The translations under genes were made by a program, and so were the position numbers. From Bacillus sp. NTK074B (GTDB lineage Bacteria; Bacillota; Bacilli; Bacillales; Bacillaceae_B): DNA of 64,000 nt. The notes below the pieces were generated by a model. The model saw only the letters and a program-made list of their open reading frames with translations. It did not search any database and was not told the DNA's origin. Below, piece after piece: positions 33,895 through 42,153 of this stretch (positions are counted from its first letter, which is position 1; the number at the start of each line of letters is the position of its first letter). The stretch spans positions 124,001-188,000 of the forward strand of contig NZ_JAFKOH010000009.1 of NCBI RefSeq assembly GCF_017303375.1, read 5' to 3'.

Positions 33895-34209
33895 ATGAAC
33901 CAATCCGACATATGCCCACGATTTGAAAAAGCCATCGGTATTTTAAGTCAGCGATGGACAGCCCTTATCATCTACCAACTGCTTTCCGGGCCACAGCGAA
34001 ACTGCACCATTAAAGACGCCATCGGCATCAGTGGCAGACTCCTTTCAGAACGACTAAAGGACCTTGAGCAGGAAGGAATCGTCAGAAGGGACGTCTATCC
34101 TGACACACCCGTACGCATTGAATATTCGTTAACAGAAAAAGGCTATTCTTTAGAGCCTTTGATGAAAGATATAGAAAAGTGGTCTCAGGAATGGATTGAG
34201 ATGGGCTGA
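33895..34209 (+). CDS. catR: HxlR/DUF24-family thiol-based repressor, CatR type
   Basis: A 104-residue winged-helix repressor, MNQSDICPRFEKAIGILSQR then ALIIYQLLSGPQRN, SGRLLSERLKDLEQEGIV and PVRIEYSLTEKGYSL. Cys7 in DICPRFEK is the conserved redox cysteine of B. subtilis CatR (YvaP) and YodB, which respond to quinones and diamide. It faces catE across a region with two palindromes, so it probably represses catE and itself. The ATG at 33895 is 7 bases after GGAGG; an upstream ATG at 33877 lies before that site. Confidence 0.85.
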   Translation: MNQSDICPRFEKAIGILSQRWTALIIYQLLSGPQRNCTIKDAIGISGRLLSERLKDLEQEGIVRRDVYPDTPVRIEYSLTEKGYSLEPLMKDIEKWSQEWIEMG

Positions 34210-34238
34210 AAACTCGTCAGGTTTGGCGGGTTTTTTGT
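34209..34238 (+). terminator. Terminator of catR
   Basis: AAACTCGTC and GGCGGGTTT pair fully (with G-T pairs) and TTTTTTG follows. It overlaps the last codons of the NERD gene on the other strand. Confidence 0.75.
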
Positions 34239-35215
34239 TTTGGTGTATTTTTGTTGATAGATAGGATGTAACGGGTGCCTTTTCCTGTTCCGGTGGTGGG
34301 GAGGTTGAGGGATTGAAGGAGTCTTTTGGCGACATAGGGTGAATCAACTTCTAAGAACCATCTTAACTCGGCATTATTGATCGTAGGGCCAATCAATAGC
34401 TCATAATCTTTTAGAGCCCCTATATGAGCATCTCTATCTTGTTTATTACACCCGCGGCATATCCAGCTACCATGTATCTTCTTTAAAGAATGATTGTGGC
34501 AAAACCTGCACCTTACCCCTTTAATAATCTCTCCCTTTTTAAGATTATATCTTTCCATAACTTCTGGTTGTAAATCCCTATGCTGCTTTTTCATTATACG
34601 AATGACCTTTTTCAATTGTTTTGGAGAAATTGATTCATTAAGGATTATTTTATCGATATCCTCTAGTTTCTCCAATAAAGTATGGCGATTAATAACCACC
34701 TTATGAAGGGTTTTGTTTTCTGAAGATGTTCTAATAATCGTACGGTCATTGCTCATGACTACACATGACAATATCGGGATAGTGGGGAATCCATTTTTAC
34801 CTAACCATTCTTCAAGCTGTTTTTTCTGCCGTTTGATTTGGAGTGTAGGGTCTGGCAAAGCTGTTTCCATGCCGTCTTTTGTTTGTATTAATTGATTAAA
34901 TATAGGGTCGAAGAATGCAGTTCCAGCCAAGTACTTAACCTCAATAATAAGAATGAATTTTGTTGTCATGAGGAGCGTGTCGATTTGAAAGAAGGTATGC
35001 TTGTGAGGAATTCTTAAATCATTAAGAATAAAGTAATTTTTGGGTTCTAGAAAGCTTAAGATGAAATCCAAGGCCTCTTCCCCTTTAAAACCTGCCATTC
35101 TTTTACCAAGTTCTTCGGAGATAACAGTTCGTTTAGGGTGTTGAGGGGATAGTCTCCGCAATAAGGCTTGCAAAATGAGGATGATTCGGGGAATTGATCG
35201 TTCCTTTTCAACCAT
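34217..35215 (-). CDS. NERD-domain nuclease-like protein with zinc ribbon
   Basis: A 332-residue protein. The N-terminal NERD domain has the PD-(D/E)xK residues Glu46 (FKGEEALD), Asp79 (FQIDTLLM), Glu92 and Lys94 (LIIEVKYL). A helical linker follows, then a complete zinc ribbon C236-x2-C239 ... C253-x2-C256 (CRFC, CRGC), then a 75-residue C-terminal domain with WFLEVDSPYVAKRLLQSLN, which looks like a helix-turn-helix. This combination suggests a DNA-binding nuclease or a DNA-processing protein. GGAG lies 7 bases before the ATG. A 20-bp repeat array lies about 80 bases upstream. A shorter homolog with the same spacing is at 24204-25049. Confidence 0.82.
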   Translation of the reverse strand: MVEKERSIPRIILILQALLRRLSPQHPKRTVISEELGKRMAGFKGEEALDFILSFLEPKNYFILNDLRIPHKHTFFQIDTLLMTTKFILIIEVKYLAGTAFFDPIFNQLIQTKDGMETALPDPTLQIKRQKKQLEEWLGKNGFPTIPILSCVVMSNDRTIIRTSSENKTLHKVVINRHTLLEKLEDIDKIILNESISPKQLKKVIRIMKKQHRDLQPEVMERYNLKKGEIIKGVRCRFCHNHSLKKIHGSWICRGCNKQDRDAHIGALKDYELLIGPTINNAELRWFLEVDSPYVAKRLLQSLNLPTTGTGKGTRYILSINKNTPKQKTRQT

Positions 35216-35296
35216 TTGATCACTCCAATCAGTTTTGTTACTGGTTCTATTCTCTATTGTTTAGTAAATTTCCTTCTTGAACCTGACTGGAAATTA

Positions 35297-35390
35297 TTTA
35301 TCGGCGAAAAATGAAATTTAACGGCGAAATAAAAAATTTAACGGCGAAATTTTCATTTTATCGGCGAAATCTCACTTATATCGGCGAACC
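35297..35390. repeat. 20-bp phased repeat array C (5 units) upstream of the second NERD gene
   Basis: Cores (T/A)CGGCGAA begin at 35301, 35321, 35341, 35361 and 35381, exactly 20 bp apart. Most units read TTTA(A/T)CGGCGAAAT; bases between vary and are AT-rich. The array lies in the gap between the NERD gene and a divergent MFS gene. It is similar in layout to the 21-bp arrays A and B but has its own core sequence. Confidence 0.88.
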
Positions 35391-35483
35391 ACCAACTCTC
35401 CCACAAAAAAACCATTCCCATCCCACCCCTACCATAGTATATTTAGAGTAACGAAATAAATCGACTGCGAGGGACAGACCTAT

Positions 35484-36695
35484 ATGTGGAAAAATAAGAA
35501 TGTGTGGATATTATTGATCGGGGAATTTATCGCCGGGCTTGGATTGTGGCTGGGGATCATCGGTAACTTGGAGTTTATGCAGGAGAAGGTGCCATCTGAC
35601 TTTCTAAAGTCGGTCATCCTGGCTTCTGGGCTTCTCGCGGGTCTCGCTGTCGGTCCGCTCGCTGGAAAAATAACGGATCAGGCGAATAAAAAAACTGTGA
35701 TGCTCGTCTCGGGGTTCACACGTGCGATGAGTGTGGTATTCATGCTGATTGCCATCTATACGGGTTCGGTATTATGGATGGTCATCTTTTTAGTCAGCAT
35801 CCAGATTTCTGCTGCTTTTTATTTTCCTGCTCTCCAGGCCGCGATTCCGATGGTGGTAAAAGAAAAAGAGCTTCTGCAGATGAACGGGGTCCATATGAAT
35901 GTTTCCACCCTTTCAAGGATCCTTGGGACGGCATTGGCGGGGATCCTGCTGGTCATCATTTCTTTATCTATGCTATATGTTCTTTCCCTGGTCGCTTATC
36001 TTGCCCTGTTCCTCATGACATGGTTCCTGACGATCGATGAAACACAGCAGGCAAAACCTCAGGGCTCAAAAAGAGCAGCAGGCTTCAAGGAAGTATTCCC
36101 GGTCATCAAAAGTCTTCCCATTGTGCTTATGACACTTGTGATGACCCTCATACCCCTGTTATTTATCGGTGGATTCAACTTGATGGTCATCAACATCAGT
36201 GAGCTTCAGGACAGTTCCGCCATTAAAGGGTGGATCTATACGGCTGAGGGGATTGCTTTTATGACGGGTGCATTCGCCGTTAAGAAACTCGGCGAGAAAG
36301 TATCCCCATATAAAATTCTGTTCACCTTCAGCTTTGTGATCGGGATTGCGCAGATGCTTCTTTACTTTGCTACAAGCCCCGTGATGTCCGTACTTGCGTT
36401 TACTGTTTTTGGATTTTCTGTAGGATGCTTCTTCCCAACGGCCGCCACCATCTTTCAAACGCGGATCCCGAAAGAATTCCACGGACGCTTTTTTTCATTC
36501 AGAAATATGCTCGACCGGCTGATTTTCCAAGTGGTGCTACTTTTAACCGGACTCCTGTTGGATCTGGTCGGACTACAGATCATGACGTTCTTATTCGGTA
36601 TACTGTCCCTTGCAATGACTGGACTATTCTACATGAAATACAGACAGCTCAAAATCACTACATTGTCAGAACAAACTAACTCCGCCCACATCTAA
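35484..36695 (+). CDS. MFS transporter
   Basis: A 403-residue major facilitator with 12 predicted helices. It opens MWKNKNVWILLIGEFIAGLG; the loop after helix 2 has GKITDQANKKTVML, a form of the MFS loop motif, and RILGTALAGILLV is in helix 5. The second half has PTAATIFQTRIPKEFHGRFF. It is related to macrolide and drug exporters of the MefA/YfiS kind. The ATG follows GAGGGACAGACCTAT, a divergent copy of the GGGACGGACCT repeat that may also serve as ribosome site. The substrate is unknown. Confidence 0.82.
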   Translation: MWKNKNVWILLIGEFIAGLGLWLGIIGNLEFMQEKVPSDFLKSVILASGLLAGLAVGPLAGKITDQANKKTVMLVSGFTRAMSVVFMLIAIYTGSVLWMVIFLVSIQISAAFYFPALQAAIPMVVKEKELLQMNGVHMNVSTLSRILGTALAGILLVIISLSMLYVLSLVAYLALFLMTWFLTIDETQQAKPQGSKRAAGFKEVFPVIKSLPIVLMTLVMTLIPLLFIGGFNLMVINISELQDSSAIKGWIYTAEGIAFMTGAFAVKKLGEKVSPYKILFTFSFVIGIAQMLLYFATSPVMSVLAFTVFGFSVGCFFPTAATIFQTRIPKEFHGRFFSFRNMLDRLIFQVVLLLTGLLLDLVGLQIMTFLFGILSLAMTGLFYMKYRQLKITTLSEQTNSAHI

Positions 36696-36707
36696 TTGTG
36701 GGCTTTT
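36684..36707 (+). terminator. Terminator overlapping the MFS stop codon
   Basis: GCCCACA and TGTGGGC pair around TCTAAT, with the stop codon inside the loop, and TTTT follows. Confidence 0.75.
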
Positions 36708-36709
36708 CG

Positions 36710-36732
36710 TATAATAATGAGAATTGTTATCA
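36710..36732. promoter_or_regulatory. Orphan Fur-box-like sequence with a -10
   Basis: TATAAT (36710-36715) is followed by TGAGAATTGTTATCA (36718-36732), 13 of 15 matches to the Fur consensus. No gene starts downstream on the plus strand: the next 200 bases hold DUF1540 in antisense. It could be a relic or the promoter of a small RNA. Confidence 0.35.
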
Positions 36733-36780
36733 ATACTAAGTCAAAAGAAGACAACCACGCCCATGGTTGCCTTCCTCGTA

Positions 36781-36936
36781 TTACATACCGGGTTCGAATG
36801 TTTTGCAATCTGTTTCTTCGCTGTTATGCGCCTTGTTCCCTTTATGACTCACAACGAAAATCTGATCGGCAGAGCATTTCTTACCTTCGCTGTTGTACCT
36901 GCAGTTGCTTACTTCACAAAGTACGTCTTGTGCCAT
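36781..36936 (-). CDS. DUF1540 protein
   Basis: A 51-residue protein, MAQDVLCEVSNCRYNSEGKK then CSADQIFVVSHKGNKAHNSE and ETDCKTFEPGM. Four cysteines (Cys7, Cys12, Cys21, Cys44) in the order of the DUF1540 family suggest a small metal-binding fold. GGAGGTG lies 7 bases before the ATG, an excellent site. A longer hydrophobic ORF on the plus strand across the same DNA is an artefact. The gene ends with a weak hairpin (36748-36773) followed by a T-rich stretch. No function is known; members are often linked with sporulating bacteria. Confidence 0.85.
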   Translation of the reverse strand: MAQDVLCEVSNCRYNSEGKKCSADQIFVVSHKGNKAHNSEETDCKTFEPGM

Positions 36937-37013
36937 GGTATTACACCTCCCCTATATCATTAGAGTGTACGATTCATTTCAGGTTCATACCTTCACTTTA
37001 ACCTCTGCCCATG

Positions 37014-37041
37014 AAAAAGGGACTCACCTAAGGTAAGCCCC
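37014..37041 (-). terminator. Terminator of the second MFS gene
   Basis: On the minus strand GGGGCTTACCT and AGGTGAGTCCC pair (G-T and one mismatch) and TTTTT follows. Confidence 0.75.
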
Positions 37042-37049
37042 GTCTCATC

Positions 37050-38252
37050 CTATAATTCCAATACTTCTCTTTGATTCACTGCTTCTTCTTTTCTCTTAGT
37101 CACAATTTTATATGCTGCCACCGTGATCAATACCACTCCGCCAGAGATCAGATATAAAACCGGGAAGCCGAACTGGGAAGATACAATCCCCAACACAAAG
37201 GAACCGACGGCTATCCCCATGTCGTAAAAAATGAAGAAAGTGGCCGTGGCATGTCCCGTTCTGTTTTTTGGGGCGGCTTGAATGGACATGGTCTGGAAGC
37301 TTGGAAGCAGTGCTCCATACCCAAGTCCGATGAGGGTACCTGCCACTAATAACAACACAACGGAATGTGTCATACTTAAGAGAACCAATCCAATGGCAAA
37401 AATGAAGAGGGATGGATAGATGACCGCATTCGGTCCCGATTGATCGAATAATCGTCCTGTAAATGGCCGAGTTAATAGCATGGCCGCTGCAAAGACGACG
37501 AAGAATAAGCTGACCGAATCAAAGAGTCCGACGGATTTTGCATAGACAGAGATAAACGACATAATCCCTGAATAAGCAAAAGCCGTCAAGAAACCAACCA
37601 GCGCAATCGGGATGGCCTTCACTTCCATTAAATCCTGAAAGGTCAATCGCCTGGAGATCTCCGCTTTCAATATTACTTCCTCGTTCACCTTCATTCCGAA
37701 TGTACAGAAAAAACCGATGACGATGATCCAAGACAGCCCCATAAACAAAGACGTATACGGAATCCATCTAATGAGTGCCAAGGAAAGAAACGGTCCAACC
37801 ACCACCGCCAGATTCATCGACATGGCAAAGTATCCAAGTCCCTCCCCTTTCCTGTTCGCAGGGATCATATCAGCGGCAATCGCTACTAAAACCGTTGAGC
37901 CGATACTGAACCAGATCCCATGGAAGAATCGAAGTCCCATTAAAAGATAAAAATCATTTACCCAGAAGTACATGAATGAAGAAACACCAAACAAGAGCAC
38001 ACTCATGCTCAGCGTGTTTTTTTTACCTAACATTTCAATGATTTTCCCCGAAAACGGCCTTACAATGATGGCCGATAATAAGAAAACCGTCGTAGCAAGT
38101 CCAGATTGGCCTTTTGTTCCATGAAGTTCATCAATCACATAAAGAGGCAGGACCGTTAATAAAGAGTAAAAAACCAAAAACATGAAAAAATTATTCAGTA
38201 ACGCCATTAAAAAAGGACGTGTCCAGATGTTTTGTTTCATTGACTGTTCCAC
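37050..38252 (-). CDS. MFS transporter controlled by a divergent MarR regulator
   Basis: A 400-residue major facilitator, 12 helices. NIWTRPFLMALLNNFFMFLV opens helix 1; the loop after helix 2 has RPFSGKIIEMLGKKN, and GLRFFHGIWFSIGST and GLGYGALLPSFQTMSIQ are conserved in the YwoG/YfhI-like drug exporters. I place the start at GTG 38252, 7 bases after AAGGAG; the ATG two codons earlier is too close to that site and another ATG lies at 38240. The gap of 149 bases to the divergent MarR gene holds a palindrome, so it is probably repressed by that regulator. Confidence 0.82.
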   Translation of the reverse strand: MEQSMKQNIWTRPFLMALLNNFFMFLVFYSLLTVLPLYVIDELHGTKGQSGLATTVFLLSAIIVRPFSGKIIEMLGKKNTLSMSVLLFGVSSFMYFWVNDFYLLMGLRFFHGIWFSIGSTVLVAIAADMIPANRKGEGLGYFAMSMNLAVVVGPFLSLALIRWIPYTSLFMGLSWIIVIGFFCTFGMKVNEEVILKAEISRRLTFQDLMEVKAIPIALVGFLTAFAYSGIMSFISVYAKSVGLFDSVSLFFVVFAAAMLLTRPFTGRLFDQSGPNAVIYPSLFIFAIGLVLLSMTHSVVLLLVAGTLIGLGYGALLPSFQTMSIQAAPKNRTGHATATFFIFYDMGIAVGSFVLGIVSSQFGFPVLYLISGGVVLITVAAYKIVTKRKEEAVNQREVLEL

Positions 38253-38292
38253 TTCCATTCTCCTTCGTCCAGTTAGTTGTTATACTAATTAT

Positions 38293-38309
38293 ATATACAA
38301 CATGTATAT
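38293..38309. promoter_or_regulatory. Palindrome between MFS and MarR genes
   Basis: ATATAC-AACAT-GTATAT is a perfect interrupted palindrome in AT-rich DNA, suited to a MarR dimer. It lies near the expected MFS promoter. Confidence 0.5.
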
Positions 38310-38401
38310 TTGTAAATATAGTTGTTGTGACAATTAATTTTATATTTCCTGATTTTCATGTATGATAAAGAATAGAAAATGACTATAGAAGGTGAATAAC
38401 C

Positions 38402-38830
38402 ATGACCCGCGATGAATCCATTGGTTTGTATACAAGCCACACAGTTAAGAATATCATTCGATTCCTCACCCTCCATCTAAAAGACTTTGATGTGACACCT
38501 GAACAGTGGACCGTTCTAAAGAGGCTTGCAGAACAGGATGGAGTCAGCCAGAAACAGCTGGCCAAGAGGTCAGAAAAAGATCAGCCTACCGTGACCAGAA
38601 TATTGGATATACTTGAAAGAAAGGAACTGATCTACAAACAAAAAAACACTGAAGATAGACGATCCTTCCTTATCTTTATTACAGAAAAAGGAATGAAAGC
38701 AAAAGATGAACTGTCCCCCTTCATAGAAAATTTGTATGAAGACACCATTCTCAAAGGAATTTCAGAGGAGGAATTAGAAGTATATAGAAGCGTTCTTTCT
38801 CAAATCAACGCGAACATGACCAGAGGATAG
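38402..38830 (+). CDS. MarR-family transcriptional regulator
   Basis: A 142-residue MarR regulator: dimerization helices, then winged helix VTPEQWTVLKRLAEQDGVSQ, KQLAKRSEKDQPTVTRILDI and the wing NTEDRRSFLIFITEKG. AAGGTGA lies 6 bases before the ATG. It is divergent from an MFS exporter, and the sugar isomerase-like gene follows after 10 bases, so it probably represses the exporter and its own operon. No redox cysteine is present; the inducer is likely a small molecule. Confidence 0.88.
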   Translation: MTRDESIGLYTSHTVKNIIRFLTLHLKDFDVTPEQWTVLKRLAEQDGVSQKQLAKRSEKDQPTVTRILDILERKELIYKQKNTEDRRSFLIFITEKGMKAKDELSPFIENLYEDTILKGISEEELEVYRSVLSQINANMTRG

Positions 38831-38840
38831 GAGTGTCGGT

Positions 38841-39596
38841 ATGAAACAAATCCCTGTTGCCCTCCAGATGTATACATTGCGGAACGAGGCGGAAAAGGAT
38901 TTCAGAGGTACACTGCAAAAGGTGGCAGAATTGGGGTATGAGGGTGTGGAACTTGCTGGCTATGGAGGATTTTCTTCCAAGGAGTTGAAGAAAGTACTCA
39001 ATGATTTTGGGCTCCGGGCAGTCTCCAGTCACATACCACTGTCTGAACTAAGAACCCGGTTAACCGATGTCATCACCGATCAGCTGGAGCATGGCACACG
39101 CTACGTCGTTTGTCCCTACCTGGCTCCTGAAGAACGAACAGAGAAAGATTATTTCCGTTTGATTGATGACCTGAACACCATTGGCGCGAAATGTTTTCAA
39201 GGGGGGATCACCCTCTGCTATCATCACCATGACTTCGAATTAACGACCCTTTCCAATGGAAAAACGGCTCTGGAGACTATCCTTTCAGAAACTAATCCTC
39301 ATTGGGTCAAAGCCGAATTTGACGTGTATTGGCTGACCTATGCAGGGGAAAATCCCGTGGAATGGTTGAAGCGTTACCAGGGCCGGGCTCCCCTTGTCCA
39401 TTTAAAGGATATGACGACGGAAGGAGAGCGATTCTTCGCGGAACTTGGATCCGGTGGTGTGGACCTCGATTCTGTCCTGGAATTTGGAATGCACAGTGAT
39501 GTGGACTGGTGGATCGTTGAACAGGATGAGTCAAGGATTCCTCCCATCGACAGCGTCCGAAAAAGTCTTGAATACTTACGACATAACAAAGCGTAA
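38841..39596 (+). CDS. Sugar phosphate isomerase/epimerase-like TIM barrel
   Basis: A 251-residue AP-endonuclease-2/xylose-isomerase-like barrel. IPVALQMYTLRNEAEKDFRG, YEGVELAGYGGF, CYHHHDFEL, KAEFDVYWLTYAGENPVEWL, LVHLKDM and WWIVEQDES supply the His/Glu/Asp positions expected for a metal site. Such proteins isomerize inositols or sugar phosphates. It is 10 bases after the MarR gene and probably in its operon. The exact substrate is not predictable. Confidence 0.82.
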   Translation: MKQIPVALQMYTLRNEAEKDFRGTLQKVAELGYEGVELAGYGGFSSKELKKVLNDFGLRAVSSHIPLSELRTRLTDVITDQLEHGTRYVVCPYLAPEERTEKDYFRLIDDLNTIGAKCFQGGITLCYHHHDFELTTLSNGKTALETILSETNPHWVKAEFDVYWLTYAGENPVEWLKRYQGRAPLVHLKDMTTEGERFFAELGSGGVDLDSVLEFGMHSDVDWWIVEQDESRIPPIDSVRKSLEYLRHNKA

Positions 39597-39599
39597 TGC

Positions 39600-39637
39600 A
39601 AAAAGGAGAGCCGCGTTAATAAAAGGCTCTCCTTTTT
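39600..39637. terminator. Bidirectional terminator
   Basis: AAAAAGGAGAGCC and GGCTCTCCTTTTT form a perfect 13-bp stem between two converging genes. Confidence 0.92.
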
Positions 39638-39641
39638 CTCA

Positions 39642-40622
39642 TTATTTAAGTTTCGCTACGATCTTGCCTTTCACATGACGGTCAGATAAACGACTCAGTG
39701 CTTCGGGTACTTCTTCAAGAGTGACCGTCTCCTTCAACATGGCATCCATCTGCCCTTGTTCCAACAGGGAAAGCATTTTATCCCCTATTACTGCAAAGTC
39801 TTTCTGCGCTTTGAAGTCATCTGTTTGATGGGCTGCTGCAAGAGCGATTTCGTGATAAGACACGACTTTTGTGAACGAGTTGATTTTGGTGAAATCAGGT
39901 GCACCGGCGATATATACCAGGTGCCCCATATAGGCCAAGGCATCCAGTGAATCTGTCGCACTCTGTCTGCTGACAGCATCCACAACGGCGTCCACACCTC
40001 TGCCATCCGTAATTTCCATCACCTTTGCTGTAACATCTTCTTCCCGGTAGTCGATACAATAGTCTGCTCCAAGTGATTTCACATAGTCATGATTGTGACG
40101 GGACGCAGTCGATATGACGGTCTTCCCTGCAAGTTTCGCAAGCTGCACACCAAACCCGCCTACTCCACCGGCACCTCCGTGGATCAAAATCGTCTCGATG
40201 TTGTCGAGGGGCAGTTTACGGTGAATGGCCTGGTAAGCCGTATAACCCGCAGTCGGAAGGGCTGCAGCATCCTCAAAGGAAACGCTGTCCGGGATGCGAG
40301 AAACCGTATGGGCCGTGATGATCGCATATTCTGCATATCCGCCTTTTTTCGTAAAGTCACCGTGATAAACGACACGGTCCCCTTCTTTAAAGTCTGTTAC
40401 TCCCTCACCAACTTTTGCGACTTCACCTGCCACATCCAAACCGAGAATATGTGGGTACGACCAGACAGCCATCCCATTCGTGGCTGTCTTGTAATCAACC
40501 GGATTCAATCCGACTGCATGGACCTCTACGAGAAGTTCTCCTTGTTGTGGTGAAGGTGTTTCGATTTCCTCCACCTGCATGTCTTTCCATAAACCTTTTT
40601 CTTTTAATAATAGAGCCTTCAT
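39642..40622 (-). CDS. Zinc-independent alcohol dehydrogenase / quinone oxidoreductase (MDR family)
   Basis: A 326-residue medium-chain reductase. VGLNPVDYKTATNG and ILGLDVAGEVAKVG are typical, the NADPH loop is HGGAGGVGGFGVQLAK, and the structural-zinc cysteines are absent, as in quinone oxidoreductases. It likely reduces quinones or alkenals with NADPH. The start is ATG 40622, 9 bases after AAGGAG; the ATG three codons upstream abuts the site. An HxlR regulator is encoded divergently, with two palindromes between, which suggests induction by electrophiles. Confidence 0.87.
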   Translation of the reverse strand: MKALLLKEKGLWKDMQVEEIETPSPQQGELLVEVHAVGLNPVDYKTATNGMAVWSYPHILGLDVAGEVAKVGEGVTDFKEGDRVVYHGDFTKKGGYAEYAIITAHTVSRIPDSVSFEDAAALPTAGYTAYQAIHRKLPLDNIETILIHGGAGGVGGFGVQLAKLAGKTVISTASRHNHDYVKSLGADYCIDYREEDVTAKVMEITDGRGVDAVVDAVSRQSATDSLDALAYMGHLVYIAGAPDFTKINSFTKVVSYHEIALAAAHQTDDFKAQKDFAVIGDKMLSLLEQGQMDAMLKETVTLEEVPEALSRLSDRHVKGKIVAKLK

Positions 40623-40666
40623 TATCTTCATCTCCTTAAGAGCGTTATGATTATTTTGCTTACTTG

Positions 40667-40701
40667 GTATATAATATATACTATAGACTTGATTAACAAG
40701 T
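40667..40701. promoter_or_regulatory. Paired palindromes between MDR and HxlR genes
   Basis: GTATAT-AAT-ATATAC (40667-40681) and ACTTG-ATTAA-CAAGT (40687-40701) are perfect 15-base inverted repeats with centres 20 bases apart, close to two helical turns. They are probable operators of the HxlR-family regulator. Confidence 0.55.
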
Positions 40702-40846
40702 AGGCACTATTTAGTATCCTGGTTCCCGTTTGGAAACCTTGGAGGTGCCTTCGTTCGTTGATGAGGCGGTTCAGCTGCTGAAAAATCTTCTTTATGTAAC
40801 AACTTAAACACAAAGGAACACCACATACAAACCAGGAGGTATTCTT

Positions 40847-41224
40847 ATGAAACAACTAAACCCCGAATATCAATGCTCCATCGACCTCGTGATCGACGTC
40901 ATCGGAGGGAAATGGAAGGTCCTCATACTGTGGAATTTAAATGAAGGGGTAAAACGATTTAATGAATTGAAGCGTTCCCTGCCGAACATCACACAGAAAA
41001 TGCTTACCCAGCAGCTTCGGGAGCTTGAAGAGCATGGACTCGTCTCCCGGGCGGTTTACCAGGAGGTCCCGCCGAAGGTCGAGTATTCTACGACTGAAAT
41101 GGGAAAGAAGCTTCAAAGCACTTTATTTGAGATGTGTAAATGGGGAGATGAATATGCCGGGCAGAAAGGGATTGAGATGAACCGGTGCTGGACGACCTAT
41201 GATTTCATGGAGAACGACCGGTAG
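40847..41224 (+). CDS. HxlR-family transcriptional regulator
   Basis: A 125-residue DUF24/HxlR winged-helix protein. NPEYQCSIDLVIDVIGGKWK, then LILWNLNEGVKRFNELKRSL, ITQKMLTQQLRELEEHGLVS and PPKVEYSTTEMGKKL cover the domain. Cys10 lies near the position of the redox cysteine in YodB/HypR-type sensors. An AGGAGG site precedes the ATG. It is divergent from the MDR oxidoreductase, which it probably controls, and ends in a terminator shared with the next gene. Confidence 0.88.
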   Translation: MKQLNPEYQCSIDLVIDVIGGKWKVLILWNLNEGVKRFNELKRSLPNITQKMLTQQLRELEEHGLVSRAVYQEVPPKVEYSTTEMGKKLQSTLFEMCKWGDEYAGQKGIEMNRCWTTYDFMENDR

Positions 41225-41229
41225 TACGA

Positions 41230-41258
41230 AAAGGACTTGCCACTGTGACAAGTCCTTT
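41230..41258. terminator. Bidirectional terminator
   Basis: AAAGGACTTG and CAAGTCCTTT form a perfect 10-bp stem between converging genes. Confidence 0.88.
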
Positions 41259-41262
41259 ATCT

Positions 41263-42153
41263 TCATTTAGCGAGTATCTGTTTCAGCGCCTTTTCCAACG
41301 TGTCATATTGAAATACGAATCCTGCTTTCTCTAACCTCTCTGGAAGGACCCATCTGCTCTTCAGGACTAATTCGGTTTCCGTTTGAATCAGCAGGGAACC
41401 TACTTCGAGCATCCATTTCGGAGTCGGAAGACCGACCTTCCTGTTCATATCGTTTCTTAATTGTGCCATGAATTCCCGGTTGGTGACAGGATCTGGAGAG
41501 GAGCAGTTAAACACCCCGGATAACTCCTTCGAATCCTTCAGAAAAAGGATGGCGCGGAACAGGTCTTCAATGTGAATCCAGCTGAATTTCTGACTCCCTG
41601 TCCCCTGCACTCCCCCAAGGCCAAGTTTGACCAGATTTTTATAAGGTGTCATCACTCCGCCATCGGGCCCAAGTACAATGGCGATTCGTAAAGCGGCCCG
41701 CCTGGTATCCGGCAAAGAGTGGGAGAAGAATGCCTTCTCCCACTCTTTGGCCACTTCGACAGAAAATCCTGTGCCGATCTCGCCGCCTTCTTCTGTCATA
41801 GGCCGGTCTTCTGCATGACGATAAATGGTTGCCGTGCTGGAATTGATCCATAAAGGCGGTGGGTTCTGACATTGTAAGAGGGCGTTCCCCAAGAGTTCCG
41901 TTGTTTGGGTCCTAGAACGGAAAATGTCGGCTTTATTTTTTTCATTGTAGCGGCAGTCGACTGACTTTCCTGCAAGATTGATGAGCATGTCGGCCCCCTC
42001 TAATGACTGAACAATATCATTGGGGCTTTCCCATGACACATGCGGCGACTGCCTTGAGATGATGGTCACGTGATAGCCCTTCTCCATAAATTTCTTCTGA
42101 AGATACCGGCCGATAAAACCGGTGCCCCCTGCTATGACGATCTTATTTTCCAC
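41263..42153 (-). CDS. NAD-dependent epimerase, TIGR01777 family (YfhF-like)
   Basis: A 296-residue extended short-chain dehydrogenase-like protein. The nucleotide loop is IAGGTGFIGRYL, followed by MLINLAGKSVDCRYN, WINSSTATIYRHAEDRPMTE and FSWIHIEDLFRAILFL. The C-terminal DUF1731 region (VGLPTPKWMLEVGSLLIQTE, VLKSRWVLPERLEKAGF) confirms the family. Members affect cell division (SulA-like) or act as epimerases; the substrate is unknown. The start is GTG 42153, with only a weak GAAG site upstream, so low translation is likely. It is a single gene. Confidence 0.87.
   Translation of the reverse strand: MENKIVIAGGTGFIGRYLQKKFMEKGYHVTIISRQSPHVSWESPNDIVQSLEGADMLINLAGKSVDCRYNEKNKADIFRSRTQTTELLGNALLQCQNPPPLWINSSTATIYRHAEDRPMTEEGGEIGTGFSVEVAKEWEKAFFSHSLPDTRRAALRIAIVLGPDGGVMTPYKNLVKLGLGGVQGTGSQKFSWIHIEDLFRAILFLKDSKELSGVFNCSSPDPVTNREFMAQLRNDMNRKVGLPTPKWMLEVGSLLIQTETELVLKSRWVLPERLEKAGFVFQYDTLEKALKQILAK

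Noticed and set aside
36724-36963. Hydrophobic 79-residue ORF on the plus strand
   Set aside because: It is the antisense of DUF1540, which has the better ribosome site, codon pattern and a recognisable cysteine layout.
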